Shown here: piece after piece, positions 48,536 to 58,446 of the stretch | How positions within the stretch are numbered: the first letter of the stretch is position 1 | Layout of the letters: each line of letters opens with the position of its first letter | Assembly (NCBI RefSeq): GCF_014192115.1 | Contig: NZ_JACHXL010000002.1 | Coordinates: 62,001-126,000, forward strand | Length of the DNA stretch: 64,000 nt | Source: Psychrobacter luti | Lineage (GTDB): Bacteria; Pseudomonadota; Gammaproteobacteria; Pseudomonadales; Moraxellaceae | Reading direction: 5' to 3' | Notes under the pieces: model-generated | The model's database searches: none | Told to the model about the DNA's origin: nothing | The model's input: only the letters and a program-made list of their open reading frames with translations | Translations under genes and position numbers: made by a program

Positions 48536-49366
48536 ATGAGTCAACAAGCAAAAGAACACGGTATTAAAGTCGGCGTGATTGGGGCAGGCGGTCGTATGGG
48601 ACGTATGCTCATCGAAGCAGTACAGGACAATCTGCAAACGACACTAAATGCCGCGATTGAGCGTCAGGGTTCAAGCTTGGTTGGTGCAGATGCTGGCGAA
48701 GTCGCAGCTATCGGACGCTTGGATGTGCAAATTGTTGATGACCTAGAAGCAGTCATTAGTGACATTGATGTGCTCATTGATTTTAGTTTACCTGATGCGA
48801 CCGAACAAAATATGCAAATCTGCGCGGCGAATAATGTTGCGATGGTGATTGGCACAACAGGTTTTAATGAGCAACAAGAGAAAGTATTAAAAGAGGCAAG
48901 TAAGCAAATCGCTATCATCTATGCAGGTAATTATTCAACTGGCGTTAACTTATCATTAAAGTTGCTCGGTATGGCGGCAAAAGCCTTTGGCACTGATGCC
49001 GATGTAGAAGTCATCGAAGCGCATCATAAGCATAAAATTGATGCGCCATCGGGTACGGCTTATATGATGGCAGAAGCCGTCGCAGAAGCGCGCGGACAGA
49101 ACCTAAAAGATGTTGCCGTTTATGGCCGTGAAGGGCAAACTGGCGCGCGCGAAGCAGGTACCATTGGTATTCATGCGATTCGTGGTGGTGAAATCATCGG
49201 CGATCATACCGTAATGTTTATTGCAGATGGTGAAGTGGTTGAAATTACCCATCGTGCGCGTGCGCGTATGACCTTTGCAGCTGGTGCGGTACGTGCGGCA
49301 ACTTGGGTTATTAAGCAGGAAGTTGGTCAATATAATATGCAGGACGTTTTAGGCTTAAATGACTAG
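48536..49366 (+). CDS. dapB: DapB, 4-hydroxy-tetrahydrodipicolinate reductase
   Basis: 276 residues; reduces the product of DapA in lysine and diaminopimelate synthesis. N-terminal NAD(P)H loop VGVIGAGGRMGRMLIEAV; VIGTTGFN; catalytic EAHHKHKIDAPSGTAY with the His-His and Lys residues; and IHAIRGGEIIGDHTV. Length matches the family. It is preceded by the dnaJ terminator; AGGACAAAG precedes the ATG. Confidence 0.96.
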   Translation: MSQQAKEHGIKVGVIGAGGRMGRMLIEAVQDNLQTTLNAAIERQGSSLVGADAGEVAAIGRLDVQIVDDLEAVISDIDVLIDFSLPDATEQNMQICAANNVAMVIGTTGFNEQQEKVLKEASKQIAIIYAGNYSTGVNLSLKLLGMAAKAFGTDADVEVIEAHHKHKIDAPSGTAYMMAEAVAEARGQNLKDVAVYGREGQTGAREAGTIGIHAIRGGEIIGDHTVMFIADGEVVEITHRARARMTFAAGAVRAATWVIKQEVGQYNMQDVLGLND

Positions 49367-49482
49367 TTTCTAAATGTAGGTTTTAAACAAGCAAGATTTG
49401 AATTACTAAGTTTTTTTGTTTGTTGCCTAATGGCTGCTTGATATGGCTTTTAATAGCGTTTAACTATTGCTAGAGGTCAGTT

Positions 49483-50427
49483 ATGAATAAGTTTAGTGAA
49501 AATATAATAGCGAGTTTTGGTCGCACGGTGACTATACTTAACACTTTTAAAAATATAAAAACTGCCAAAACCATAAGTTATGCGCGCCCGATAGCATTTA
49601 CCCTAAGTTTGGCCGTAATGCCAATAGTGGTACAAGCAGCTGCTTATCAGACCTATGTCATTCATACCTATGGCGGTGAATCCTTATTACCAGCCGTTCG
49701 TCAGCAATTAAATGCCAGTCGCGACGGCGGCACGGTGTCGATTTATCAAGATAAGCTCGTGTTGCATACCACTGCTGCTAACTATCAAACCGTACAACAA
49801 TTACTTAGTCAAATTGACGGTCAGCCACAGGCACTAACTGTTGCTGTGCGTGTGGGTAATAATAGTCAATCCCAAGGCAATATCCAGCAAGGTCAGGTCA
49901 TTATTAGCAATCGCGGTATTCAAGGTGCAGGCATGATTAACCAGCGTAACAGTCAGCAGCAAGGCAATAATTTATATCAAGTACAAACGTTGTCTGGCAG
50001 TGCAGCAAGTATCAGCACAGGCACGCTGTATTCGCTGAATCAAACCTATATTGCTAATAGCTATCCGACCTATCCAGCTTATAACCGCCCAACTGGACAA
50101 ATCATTATTCAGCAGCAAGTATTATTACCAACGACGCAAGGCATTGCTGTAACGCCAAAGTTATTGCCAAACGGGCAGGTCGAAGTACGACTAACCCAAG
50201 TAGAAGAGCAGCTCGTGCGCGCTAATCCTTCTTATAATCGCTACGGCTATCATACTAACAGTAGCGTGCAAGGCCAAAGATTGAATAGCACCATTGTCGT
50301 ACCACGCGGGCAGTGGGTTAATATTGGACAAATCTCGCAGAATAATCAAACCCAAAGCTCAGGTTATGGTAGTAATCGAGTTATTCGTAGCAGCAATAGC
50401 GTGCCTATTTCGCTCTTAGTGCAGTAG
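49483..50427 (+). CDS. Secretin N-domain-like exported protein
   Basis: 314 residues. An N-terminal hydrophobic signal (about 37-57, ending VQAAA) directs it to the periplasm. Residues about 58-120 (IHTYGGESLLPAVRQQL...QTVQQLLSQIDGQPQ) resemble the secretin N/NolW domain. The rest is Gln/Asn/Ser-rich, with a C-terminal segment containing the strand-rich VTPKLLPNGQVEVRLTQVEEQ that recalls part of a secretin barrel. No type II or IV pilus genes are nearby. An orphan secretin-like or pilus-accessory protein; function unknown. Confidence 0.7.
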   Translation: MNKFSENIIASFGRTVTILNTFKNIKTAKTISYARPIAFTLSLAVMPIVVQAAAYQTYVIHTYGGESLLPAVRQQLNASRDGGTVSIYQDKLVLHTTAANYQTVQQLLSQIDGQPQALTVAVRVGNNSQSQGNIQQGQVIISNRGIQGAGMINQRNSQQQGNNLYQVQTLSGSAASISTGTLYSLNQTYIANSYPTYPAYNRPTGQIIIQQQVLLPTTQGIAVTPKLLPNGQVEVRLTQVEEQLVRANPSYNRYGYHTNSSVQGQRLNSTIVVPRGQWVNIGQISQNNQTQSSGYGSNRVIRSSNSVPISLLVQ

Positions 50428-50473
50428 TTGGTTCTTACTAACGCCACCTCGCTGGATATATTGAAATAGACAC

Positions 50474-50513
50474 AAAAAAGCGCGGCACTGCTTACACAGT
50501 ATCGCGCTTTTTA
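50474..50513. terminator. Bidirectional terminator after the secretin-like gene
   Basis: AAAAAGCGCG...ACTG / CAGT...CGCGCTTTTT hairpin, symmetric A/T runs, between two convergent genes. Confidence 0.85.
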
Positions 50514-50534
50514 TTGACATTGATTGTTTAAAAA

Positions 50535-51716
50535 TTAATCAATATAAATCACTTCTAACGGCGGGAAACCATTGAACTCAACCGATGAATACGAGTTGGT
50601 ATACGCACCCGTAGTCAACCAAAAGATTTTATCGCCAATTTCTAGCTCTTCTGGCAACTGATAACCCGCTTCCTCATACATGATATCGGTTGAATCACAA
50701 GTTGGCCCTGCCAATACGACCGTGCCTTCGCTTGTTGAGGTTTCCATTTTAGGCGTGTAAACAGGATATTTGATGGCTTCACCCAAGGTCTCGATTAAGC
50801 CTTGGAATAAGCCCACATCGGTATATACCCAGCGCGTTAAATCTGTATCCGATTTACGCGATATAAGTACCACATCGCTGACCAATACACCCGATCCGCC
50901 AACCAATGAACGACCTGGCTCAAGAATAATCTCCGGCATTTCATCTTCATTATAGTCATCGGTCAGATAACGGGTAATCTCTTCAGCATAGACTTTGACC
51001 GGATTGACTTCACTGATATAGTTCGCTGGAAAGCCGCCGCCCAAATTGATCATTTGCAGTTTAATATCTTCTTCGTTCTTCATCCAGTCAAACATATATT
51101 TGACCTTGGCGAGCGCATCATCCCAAGCAGCTACGTCTTTTTGCTGGCTACCGACATGGAACGAGATTCCATAAGGTACTAAGCCTAAATCGCGCGCTTG
51201 TATCAACAGGTCAATTGCCATATTTGGATGGCAACCAAATTTGCGTGATAGTGGCCATTCAGCGGTTTCAGAGCCTTGTACTAAGATACGTACAAATATT
51301 CTTGAACCAGGCGCGTGCTTAGCGATATTTTTTAAATCCGCTTCTGAGTCAGTTGCATATAAATCAATACCTTTTTCAAAAGCATATTTGACATGCTGCG
51401 CTTTTTTAATGGTATTGCCATAAGAGATACGTGATGGTTCAACGCCGCAGTCGAGCACACGATCAAGCTCGTAGATTGACGCACAGTCAAAGTTTGAACC
51501 AAGCTCAGCAAGCAAGTTAATCACTTGTACCGCAGGACTTGCCTTCATTGCATAATGAATTTTCGCTTTCGGGAAAAAGCCGACCATTTCCGCATATTTG
51601 GTTTTGATACGGCTAAGGTCGACGACCAAAAACGGGGTTTCGCGACCTTCGGCAGCTTTGGTGAATTTCTGCCAGCCGGCAGGGTCAAAATATTGGTCAA
51701 TTTTGATCATGGTCAT
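50535..51716 (-). CDS. Lysine/ornithine decarboxylase (fold-type III PLP enzyme)
   Basis: 393-residue alanine-racemase-fold decarboxylase. The PLP lysine is in IHYAMKAS; FHVGSQ and INLGGGFP bind the cofactor phosphate; EPGRSLVG follows; and GPTCDSTD carries the catalytic Cys of the partner subunit. The organisation matches Pseudomonas-type lysine/ornithine decarboxylases, giving cadaverine or putrescine; which substrate is preferred cannot be told. A second ATG two codons in is equally possible. Confidence 0.9.
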   Translation of the reverse strand: MTMIKIDQYFDPAGWQKFTKAAEGRETPFLVVDLSRIKTKYAEMVGFFPKAKIHYAMKASPAVQVINLLAELGSNFDCASIYELDRVLDCGVEPSRISYGNTIKKAQHVKYAFEKGIDLYATDSEADLKNIAKHAPGSRIFVRILVQGSETAEWPLSRKFGCHPNMAIDLLIQARDLGLVPYGISFHVGSQQKDVAAWDDALAKVKYMFDWMKNEEDIKLQMINLGGGFPANYISEVNPVKVYAEEITRYLTDDYNEDEMPEIILEPGRSLVGGSGVLVSDVVLISRKSDTDLTRWVYTDVGLFQGLIETLGEAIKYPVYTPKMETSTSEGTVVLAGPTCDSTDIMYEEAGYQLPEELEIGDKIFWLTTGAYTNSYSSVEFNGFPPLEVIYID

Positions 51717-51900
51717 GGTTGGAAACCTTTAATGAAGACACTAGATGTCAGAGAATAAAAACGTCAAAGAGTAAAAGCCAATATCAACGTCATAATCTTA
51801 TGTTTTGTCATTATCAATGCATAATTACAATCATAATTTATTAACGATATTTCTTAATAATAACGAAATGACAATAAACAAGGCTTAAAAAATGGATGAA

Positions 51901-52455
51901 TTAAGAGCTGGTAGTTTGCGGCTGTTTATCCGCGGTTTGTTCACCTTGTTTTTCGCGTATTTTTAGCACTTTACGGACTTTATCACGCGCACGAGTTTGT
52001 TTAAGACGCGATAAATAATCGACGAAGATGACCCCATTTAAATGGTCCATTTCATGTTGAATGCAAACCGCAAGTAAGCCTTCGACTTCCTCATCAATCT
52101 TATTACCATTCTCATCTAAGGCTTCGATACGCACTTTATTAGGGCGCTCAACCTTATCATAGACTTCAGGCACCGACAAACAACCCTCTTCGTACGGCTG
52201 CTTTTCTTCTACCAATGGCGTGACTTTAGGATTAATAAACACCCTTGAGCTGTCTTTATCTTCAGATAAATCCATCACGATAAGCTGAATATGGCGATCG
52301 ACTTGGCTCGCTGCCAAACCAATACCTTGGGCATCATACATCGTCTCAATCATATCGGCGATTAAGGTTTTGATTTCAGCCGTAACTTCCTTGACAGGCT
52401 TGGCAATCGTGCGCAAGCGCGGGTCGGGATAACTTAAGATAGGGAGTAACGCCAT
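51901..52455 (-). CDS. def: Def, peptide deformylase
   Basis: 184 residues. The three family motifs are present: GIGLAASQ (44-51), EGCLSVP (90-96) and QHEMDHL (133-139), whose Cys and two His hold the catalytic metal. It removes the formyl group from nascent proteins. GAGGTGAGCCCT before the ATG at 52455 decides the start over an in-frame GTG at 52464. A polar tail of about 20 residues follows the core. fmt is not adjacent here. Confidence 0.95.
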   Translation of the reverse strand: MALLPILSYPDPRLRTIAKPVKEVTAEIKTLIADMIETMYDAQGIGLAASQVDRHIQLIVMDLSEDKDSSRVFINPKVTPLVEEKQPYEEGCLSVPEVYDKVERPNKVRIEALDENGNKIDEEVEGLLAVCIQHEMDHLNGVIFVDYLSRLKQTRARDKVRKVLKIREKQGEQTADKQPQTTSS

Positions 52456-52626
52456 AGGGCTCACCTCAATGATAAAGATAAAATAGGTCTGATATTATAA
52501 GATAAATGGGGACAAAAGTAATGCTTATCAATACACGACGCTTTATATCCTTATTTACTAACATAAGCAAAACTTATGATTAATAGTTAGGACAGAATGT
52601 AAAAAATAGAAATAAAACTCGCGCCA

Positions 52627-52660
52627 TAAAAAAGGTCCTGCATAGAGCAAGACCTTTTAT
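52627..52660 (-). terminator. Terminator downstream of the GlsB-family gene
   Basis: AAAAGGTCtTGC / GCAgGACCTTTTTT on the minus strand with a 5-base loop and a T run, about 90 bp past the stop at 52748. Confidence 0.8.
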
Positions 52661-52747
52661 TTATTATTTCTTTATAATGTAGCTTATTGAGTTCTCAATT
52701 TAATCAATTGCTAAATAAGCTGACATCAAAACTGAAATAATATTCAA

Positions 52748-53002
52748 TTATACATTGCGCTTGCTCATAATCATCTCATAAATAAACAGTAAGATAATCG
52801 CACCGATTACTGAGAAGATAAGACCAGTAAAGCCGCCATCAGCATTGATACCGATTAAGCCTGCAACAAAACCACCTAACATCGCCCCAACGATACCTAA
52901 AACGATGGTCATAATCCAGCCCATAGGGTCGCTACCTGGCTTGATAGCACGTGCCAACAAACCTGCGACCAGACCTACAATAATCATCCAAATAAAGCTC
53001 AT
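52748..53002 (-). CDS. GlsB/YeaQ/YmgE-family small membrane protein
   Basis: 84 residues, almost entirely three hydrophobic helices with Gly-rich packing (GLVAGLLARAIKPG, GIVGAMLGGFVAG). It matches the transglycosylase-associated / YeaQ stress-related family. AGGAGAGTAAA precedes the ATG. Inner membrane. Function unknown, usually linked to stress. Confidence 0.9.
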   Translation of the reverse strand: MSFIWMIIVGLVAGLLARAIKPGSDPMGWIMTIVLGIVGAMLGGFVAGLIGINADGGFTGLIFSVIGAIILLFIYEMIMSKRNV

Positions 53003-53426
53003 TTTACTCTCCTAATATGTTGCCATTTATAATGTGTTACTTATTTATATTGCTTTCTTTTAATGAATTTATTGTAGTCATTTCTGAAACTAAAAAGTAA
53101 GCACAAAATGTTATCTGTGTATGGGCTATGTGAGGAAAAAGCCATATTTGCTATTAAGCAGATGAGATAGGTAAACGGTAGGTTACAAAGGTAGTAAAGT
53201 CGCTAACAGACTTAATAGTTAGTAGTGCTAATGTACAAAGTTTTAAGTGTGCGGCTTTGACTAAGAGAGCACAGCAACGTAGGTAAGCTAGGAAGATTTA
53301 AATCGTAGAATTGTTAGAGGTTAAGTAGGATTTTGATTGGAAATAATTAGATATAAAAAAAGCGCAGCTCGTTTAACGAATCACGCTTTTAAACATTGTT
53401 AATATGTTTGTTTTTTCGACAAGTTC
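53003..53426. other. Intergenic region between mpl and the GlsB-family gene
   Basis: 424 bp without a convincing gene on either strand. The mpl terminator candidate is at its left end. The rest holds AT-rich sequence in which I see no promoter I would defend. Confidence 0.4.
53353..53390 (-). terminator. Probable terminator of mpl
   Basis: AAAAGCG...TCGTT / AACGA...CGCTTTTTTT hairpin with internal mismatches, ending in a T run on the minus strand, 37 bp after the mpl stop. Confidence 0.6.
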
Positions 53427-54914
53427 TTATTGGTTGCGTAGAGCCGTTAGTAGACGCTGATGGATACCTTCAAAGCCACCGTTCGACATAATCACAATAG
53501 CATCACCCGCTTTGGCATGAGTGCTGATATGCTCGATAATCACCTCGACGCTAGAGATCACATGCTGGCTACCCATATTTGGATTGGTTATATTGGCATT
53601 TTCGATGACTTCTCTTAGGCCCCACTCAAGTCCCGTAGGTTCATACCATAACGTATAGTCGGCGAGGGCAGCGGACTCAGCCAAGCTGTCTTGATGGATG
53701 CCCATTTTCATAGTGTTGCTACGCGGCTCAATAATCGCCCAAATACGTCTGTCTGCCAGTTTCTTTTTGGCACCATCTAACGTGGTGGTAATGGCGGTCG
53801 GATGATGGGCAAAATCATCAAATATTAGGATGTCATTTACATCGCCAATCAGCTCCATACGGCGTTTGATACCAGCAAAGGCTGATAATGCAGCACACGC
53901 TGTTTTGACATCTACACCAACGTCATAAGCGGCGGCGATAGCAACCAAGGCATTATTGACGTTATGAATGCCGCTCATTGACCAATCAACGATTCCCGCG
54001 GCTCCTTTATCAGCTGCAAAACGGACGCTAAATTGACCACCATCGGCGCTGATAAGCTCAGCTTGCCAGTCGCTGCTATTTTTTAACATCTGCTCTTCTG
54101 TATTGATATTATCTGCCGCTGAATCCAGCACCGCAGTACGCCAGATAGGTGTCCAAACGCCTTTTGCTAAGGTGTCTTCTAAACTGATAGTCGCAGCAGG
54201 CATGATAATTTTGCCCGTGCTTGGAATCATGCGCACCATATGATGAAACTGGGTTTGGATAGCGTTTAGGTCAGCGAAAATATCGGCATGGTCAAATTCA
54301 AGATTGTTTAAAATCGCCGTACGCGGGCGATAATGGACGAACTTTGAGCGCTTATCAAAAAACGCTGAATCGTATTCATCGGCTTCGATAACAAAGTATC
54401 CCGTCTTTTCTGCTTCGTCATTGGTCTTGTCAGCACCCAAGTAGCTGCTATGGGCAAAGACGTGCTGTAAGTGCTTATCAGTGGTATCGACCAATGGCAC
54501 GCCGCCAATCAAGAATCCTGCATCAATACCCGCATAATGTAATATCCATGCTAGCATGGTCGTTGTTGTGGTCTTACCATGCGTACCTGCCACCGCGATG
54601 ACATGGCGCGATTGCAATACCTGCTCGGATAAAAACTGCGGTCCTGAGGTATAGCGCAGACCGCTATCTAGCATATATTCGATGACATCCATACCACGTT
54701 TCATAGCGTTGCCCACCACCACCAAATCAGGCGCTGGCTGCAAATGTTCCACCAGATAGCCTTCTGCAATCGTTACGCCCGCATTTTCAAGTTGTGTGGA
54801 CATCGGCGGATAGACATTAGTGTCAGAGCCCGTGACCGTATGCCCGAGCGCGCGCGCCAATAATGCCAACGAGCCCATAAAAGTACCACAAATACCAAGA
54901 ATATGAATATGCAT
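53427..54914 (-). CDS. mpl: Mpl, UDP-MurNAc:L-Ala-D-Glu-mDAP ligase
   Basis: 495-residue Mur-ligase-family enzyme that reattaches the recycled murein tripeptide to UDP-MurNAc. HILGICGTFMGSLALLARALGHTVTGSD is the Mpl N-terminus; AGTHGKTTTTTM (109-120) is the ATP loop; ADEYDSAFFDKRSKFVHYRP and FDDFAHHPTAI are Mpl hallmarks. It is longer than E. coli Mpl (457), mainly by an insert around residues 160-175 and another near 270. Monocistronic by appearance. Confidence 0.95.
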   Translation of the reverse strand: MHIHILGICGTFMGSLALLARALGHTVTGSDTNVYPPMSTQLENAGVTIAEGYLVEHLQPAPDLVVVGNAMKRGMDVIEYMLDSGLRYTSGPQFLSEQVLQSRHVIAVAGTHGKTTTTTMLAWILHYAGIDAGFLIGGVPLVDTTDKHLQHVFAHSSYLGADKTNDEAEKTGYFVIEADEYDSAFFDKRSKFVHYRPRTAILNNLEFDHADIFADLNAIQTQFHHMVRMIPSTGKIIMPAATISLEDTLAKGVWTPIWRTAVLDSAADNINTEEQMLKNSSDWQAELISADGGQFSVRFAADKGAAGIVDWSMSGIHNVNNALVAIAAAYDVGVDVKTACAALSAFAGIKRRMELIGDVNDILIFDDFAHHPTAITTTLDGAKKKLADRRIWAIIEPRSNTMKMGIHQDSLAESAALADYTLWYEPTGLEWGLREVIENANITNPNMGSQHVISSVEVIIEHISTHAKAGDAIVIMSNGGFEGIHQRLLTALRNQ

Positions 54915-55151
54915 AGACGTTCCGTACGAGCTTAAATGAGAGGGATAAAGGGTTTCGAGTTTTTCTAAAAGTGAGCGTATTCGTCACGGCTGGTTTTAGA
55001 GGGCACTCAAGCTAAGTATCATGCGTAATGGTTGTATTTTATATGATGCTATTTCGTATTGATATATGCCAGTGGTCTGCCAAATATTAGGATGGCAACC
55101 AAACAATAAATGATGTACTCATTGTAAAGTAAACACCAGAAGATGACCAAT

Positions 55152-55178
55152 AAAAAACGCCTAGCAAGTAGGCGTTAT
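55152..55178 (-). terminator. Intrinsic terminator of the NlpE-like gene
   Basis: AACGCCTA / TAGGCGTT (8 bp, 5-base loop) followed by TTTTTTATT on the minus strand, 21 bp past the stop. Confidence 0.85.
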
Positions 55179-55198
55179 GTGCTTATCCATTGGCGCGT

Positions 55199-55822
55199 TT
55201 ATTTGCGCGCCAAGCTATAGTCATCATCAAGATTTTTATCTGCGTCTAACTTAATCAAAAGGTTGTCTTTGATACGATAGGTTTCAATATTTTTTCTCTC
55301 ATAGACAATCGTAATCATATCGTCGTCTTGGCGATAGACGCCAGATTCTAGCAAAGGCGCGCGCGCTGGCTCTGCGTGATTAAAGATACTGGTTTTTAGC
55401 ACAGAGCCATCTGAAAATAAATTTAAGGTAATGTCAATATTAGCGCAAGAGTCGCATGGTACGATGCCGCCATAATCACCCATTAAGGTTGCCTGTAGCG
55501 TACTCTCGTTATTTGATGCGGAAATCATCGGCACGCGACGAGTACTATCAGTCAAATTGGGCGCTGCAATGACTGGCTGACCTTCTTCGGTACCTGTCTC
55601 ATTCACCACATTGTTAGCACTGCTCTTTTGAGACTCAACGTCTGGCATCTCAGCTTGCTGCGAGCCGTTAATCGGCGCACCTTGTGTCGTTTTATTATTG
55701 GTAGAAGAGGACGCACTGTCACAGCTTATCAGCAGCAGACAGACGGGTAACGCCAACAGCGGGCGCATACAGCGTCTGATAGCCGTCACAGCAGAGAAGG
55801 AAGTAGACCAAAAATTTATCAT
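55199..55822 (-). CDS. NlpE-like outer-membrane lipoprotein
   Basis: 207 residues from the ATG at 55822. A signal ends in the lipobox LLISC, followed by a long Ser/Asn/Thr-rich linker (about 70 residues). The C-terminal domain has GDYGGIVPCDSCANIDITLNL, matching the NlpE N-terminal domain with its CxxC. In E. coli NlpE senses envelope stress and surface contact through Cpx. A later ATG at 55768 would give a more typical signal length, so the start is uncertain. No Cpx genes are nearby. Confidence 0.8.
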   Translation of the reverse strand: MINFWSTSFSAVTAIRRCMRPLLALPVCLLLISCDSASSSTNNKTTQGAPINGSQQAEMPDVESQKSSANNVVNETGTEEGQPVIAAPNLTDSTRRVPMISASNNESTLQATLMGDYGGIVPCDSCANIDITLNLFSDGSVLKTSIFNHAEPARAPLLESGVYRQDDDMITIVYERKNIETYRIKDNLLIKLDADKNLDDDYSLARK

Positions 55823-56002
55823 AGTATTACCAAAGAACAGTTTTTTAAATAGTATGGCCAAACGTTATCAATATGATATATGAACTAAAGCTTTGAGAGA
55901 AATCAAAGCAGATAAGAACAACAAGCTTAACGGCAATAAGTAAAACGCGCGACCCTGACTTCGTTAAATTATGTGATAACCGTAAATGAGCTAATCAATA
56001 AC

Positions 56003-56040
56003 ATCGCATATAAGCGTTAAAAACACTGTTTATATGCGAT
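56003..56040. repeat. Perfect 11-bp inverted repeat
   Basis: ATCGCATATAA and TTATATGCGAT are separated by 16 bases. There is no T run on either side, so it is not an ordinary terminator. It could be an operator or RNA stem. Confidence 0.6.
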
Positions 56041-56206
56041 TAATGGGCTATAAAACCTATCGTTATTCCAATAGGGTAGATAAATCTTGTAGAGATATCA
56101 AAGCGTAAAAGTGACTAAGGCGGCTCTTTAACCCGCTTTTATCATAACAAGGACGAATAGAAATCTGTATCAGGTGCAGAATAAAATAAAAAAAAGTGTA
56201 AACATA

Positions 56207-56239
56207 AAAACCGTCAGCATGATTAAGTGTGACGGTTTT
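56207..56239 (-). terminator. Terminator of dsbB
   Basis: AAAACCGTCA / TGACGGTTTT stem with a 13-base loop, followed on the minus strand by TTATG and a T-rich stretch, about 55 bp past the dsbB stop. Confidence 0.7.
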
Positions 56240-56293
56240 AGTTGGTTATTCATTAAAGCAAATAGCTAAAGTAAAATGGCTTATAAAAGCACG

Positions 56294-56806
56294 CTAGCGC
56301 GCAGGACGCACAATGCGCCACAATATCAGCACATGAGTTAATATTAGAATACTAAATAGTATCAAGGATTGCTCAGGGATGCTCAGCCCCATAAATGTCC
56401 AGTCGATAGAGGCACATTCACCAGAACCGGCAAACACTTCTTTTAGTACCTGCTGCATAGGTAGGGTATCGAGCCAATAATCTAAACCTGGGCCACATGA
56501 CGGCACTTGGTCAGCAGGCAAGTGCTGTAGCCAGACATGACGCCCTGCTACTGTCGCTGCCCAGCCAATACCTGCCAAGCTACCCAGCCATAGTAGCAAG
56601 CGTACTGCCATTGATTTGGGATTAAATACCGCCGCGATTAGCGCAAAGCCGCCCATCACCATCAGGCCAATACGCTGAAAAATACATAGCGGACAAGGCG
56701 AAAACCCCATATAACGCTGCAAAAAAAATAGCGCAAAACTCATGCCTATTACGGTCATTATCACTAAAAACACTTGCAAATTACGGTAAGTGGTCAGCTG
56801 TCGCAT
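56294..56806 (-). CDS. dsbB: DsbB, disulfide bond formation protein B
   Basis: 170-residue inner-membrane protein that reoxidises DsbA and passes electrons to quinone. Four hydrophobic helices. The first periplasmic loop has the CPLC pair (SPCPLCIFQRIG), and the second has Cys in VPSCGPGLDYWL and GSGECASIDW, the redox pair that contacts DsbA. Length matches E. coli (176). It is 56 bp downstream of gshA on the same strand. Confidence 0.95.
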   Translation of the reverse strand: MRQLTTYRNLQVFLVIMTVIGMSFALFFLQRYMGFSPCPLCIFQRIGLMVMGGFALIAAVFNPKSMAVRLLLWLGSLAGIGWAATVAGRHVWLQHLPADQVPSCGPGLDYWLDTLPMQQVLKEVFAGSGECASIDWTFMGLSIPEQSLILFSILILTHVLILWRIVRPAR

Positions 56807-56862
56807 GGGGCGAATACTCTTATAAAGTGCTTATTGATGAAGGGTTGAAATTCACAAAGAAA

Positions 56863-58446
56863 TTAGCGATATTGCTGTAAGAAATCCATAAAATCTTCGG
56901 TTTCGGCTGCTTCAAGCTCAGCTTGCTGTAGGATAGACTTTTCGGCAAGCACTTCATATTTAGCTTGGGTATTTGGACTTAAAGTTTGCTGTAATAATGA
57001 CTCACGATGCTGCTGCGCCAAGGTAAAGCCAAGCTGCCATAAGCTGCCCAAACGCTTACTGTCCGAGTTAACTTGCGCCGAGATTGTTGACTCAGAGTGT
57101 CCTGCTTTACCTTGCATCAATGCAACCGCCGCACGATAGTCGTTACCACCATAATGCGCATCAAGCAGTGCTGCCAATGGTTGCATACGACTTAAATGGG
57201 TAAGCATCCAGCTTTCAAGGGTTTGCTCAGCGCCGTTATTAATAATCTGTAAGTTCTCACGGCGACCTTCATTGACCACGCGCTCAAGATTCACAGCCAA
57301 TGCTTCTTCCTCTGCAGGCAGCAGCTCTGGCGAATCACTCAGTAAGCAATATAATGCCATTACTTCTAGGAAGCAGGCACTAGATAAGCGAATACCAATA
57401 TCGCTATACGGGTCGAGATCAATAGCGCGAAACTCAACGTAAGCAATCCCGCGACGCTCAAGCGCTTCAGTTGGGCTCTCGCCGCTTTCAGCGATTTGTT
57501 TTGGACGGATAGGGCTATAGTATTCATTTTCTATTTGTAGAATATGATCATTGATTTGAATCGGATTGCCATCGGCATCATTTAAGCCAAGTTTCTCGAA
57601 GCTTTCGTGCGGGGTTTGAATCGCGCGGCGCAGCCCTTTGATATACTCGGGTAAATTGTTATAACGAATATCGAGATGTTCTTGCACGCTGTTGGTATAA
57701 CCAAGCTTGCCCATGCGCAGGCTGGTCGCAGTCGGCTTATAATAGGTCGAATCATTGAGCAGCTCAAGGTCGTGCTCAACCCCTGAAACAAAGCAAGGGC
57801 AAACACTGGGACTTGCGCCCAATAAATACAGCACCAAACTGGTCAGACGTTTAAAGTTACGAATCAGTCCCAAATACTTATCATTTCTAAATTCTGTGAG
57901 AGTCAGGTCTTGTGCGGCTGGCGTTTGCGCTTGCCACGCGGCAAATAAATCATCGCCAAACGATAGGTTATAATGTAAACCTGCAATCGTCTGCATACGG
58001 CGACCATAACGAATACCAAGTCCACTACGATATAGCGTCTTAAGCTTACCGGTATTAGAGCTACCATAATCGGCTAGTGGGATATCTTCATCATTGGATG
58101 ACAGCATACACGGCATCGATAATGGCCACATCAGCTCACCTTCAGGCATACCTTGATAAACCAACAAATGCAGTTGGCGCAGCATGTTTAAGGTTTCTTT
58201 TGGTGAGGTCTTGGGGTCAGTGATAAGCTCAAGCAGGCTTTCTGAATAATCTGTGGTGATAAACGGATGGGTAAGTTTGGAGCCAAGCTTAGTCGGATGC
58301 GGCGTTTGCGCCAAATAACCATCAGGTTTAACACGCAGACCTTCTTTTTCGATACCGCGGAGCATACCCGCTAGGTGCTGACTGTCAAACCAGTTTGGAA
58401 TTTCAAAATCGACAAAGCTGCTCGCAAAATTACTCATAATAGTCAT
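56863..58446 (-). CDS. gshA: GshA, glutamate-cysteine ligase
   Basis: 527 residues, type 1 GCL; makes gamma-glutamylcysteine, the first step of glutathione synthesis. RGIEKEGLRVKPDGYLAQTPHP and THPFITTDYSESLLELIT are the N-terminal signature; GIAYVEFRAIDLDPYSDIGI is the conserved core. Length is near E. coli GshA (518). ATGs at 58446 and 58437 are both possible; neither has a strong ribosome site. gshB is not nearby. It may be co-transcribed with dsbB. Confidence 0.95.
   Translation of the reverse strand: MTIMSNFASSFVDFEIPNWFDSQHLAGMLRGIEKEGLRVKPDGYLAQTPHPTKLGSKLTHPFITTDYSESLLELITDPKTSPKETLNMLRQLHLLVYQGMPEGELMWPLSMPCMLSSNDEDIPLADYGSSNTGKLKTLYRSGLGIRYGRRMQTIAGLHYNLSFGDDLFAAWQAQTPAAQDLTLTEFRNDKYLGLIRNFKRLTSLVLYLLGASPSVCPCFVSGVEHDLELLNDSTYYKPTATSLRMGKLGYTNSVQEHLDIRYNNLPEYIKGLRRAIQTPHESFEKLGLNDADGNPIQINDHILQIENEYYSPIRPKQIAESGESPTEALERRGIAYVEFRAIDLDPYSDIGIRLSSACFLEVMALYCLLSDSPELLPAEEEALAVNLERVVNEGRRENLQIINNGAEQTLESWMLTHLSRMQPLAALLDAHYGGNDYRAAVALMQGKAGHSESTISAQVNSDSKRLGSLWQLGFTLAQQHRESLLQQTLSPNTQAKYEVLAEKSILQQAELEAAETEDFMDFLQQYR

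Larger units (their letters stand above)
55823..56293. other. Intergenic region between dsbB and the NlpE-like gene
   Basis: 471 bp with no gene. It contains a perfect 11-bp inverted repeat (56003-56013 and 56030-56040) and the dsbB terminator (56207-56239). Both neighbouring genes run leftward, so it also holds the promoter of neither or of the NlpE-like gene upstream part; no clear -35/-10 is seen. Confidence 0.45.
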
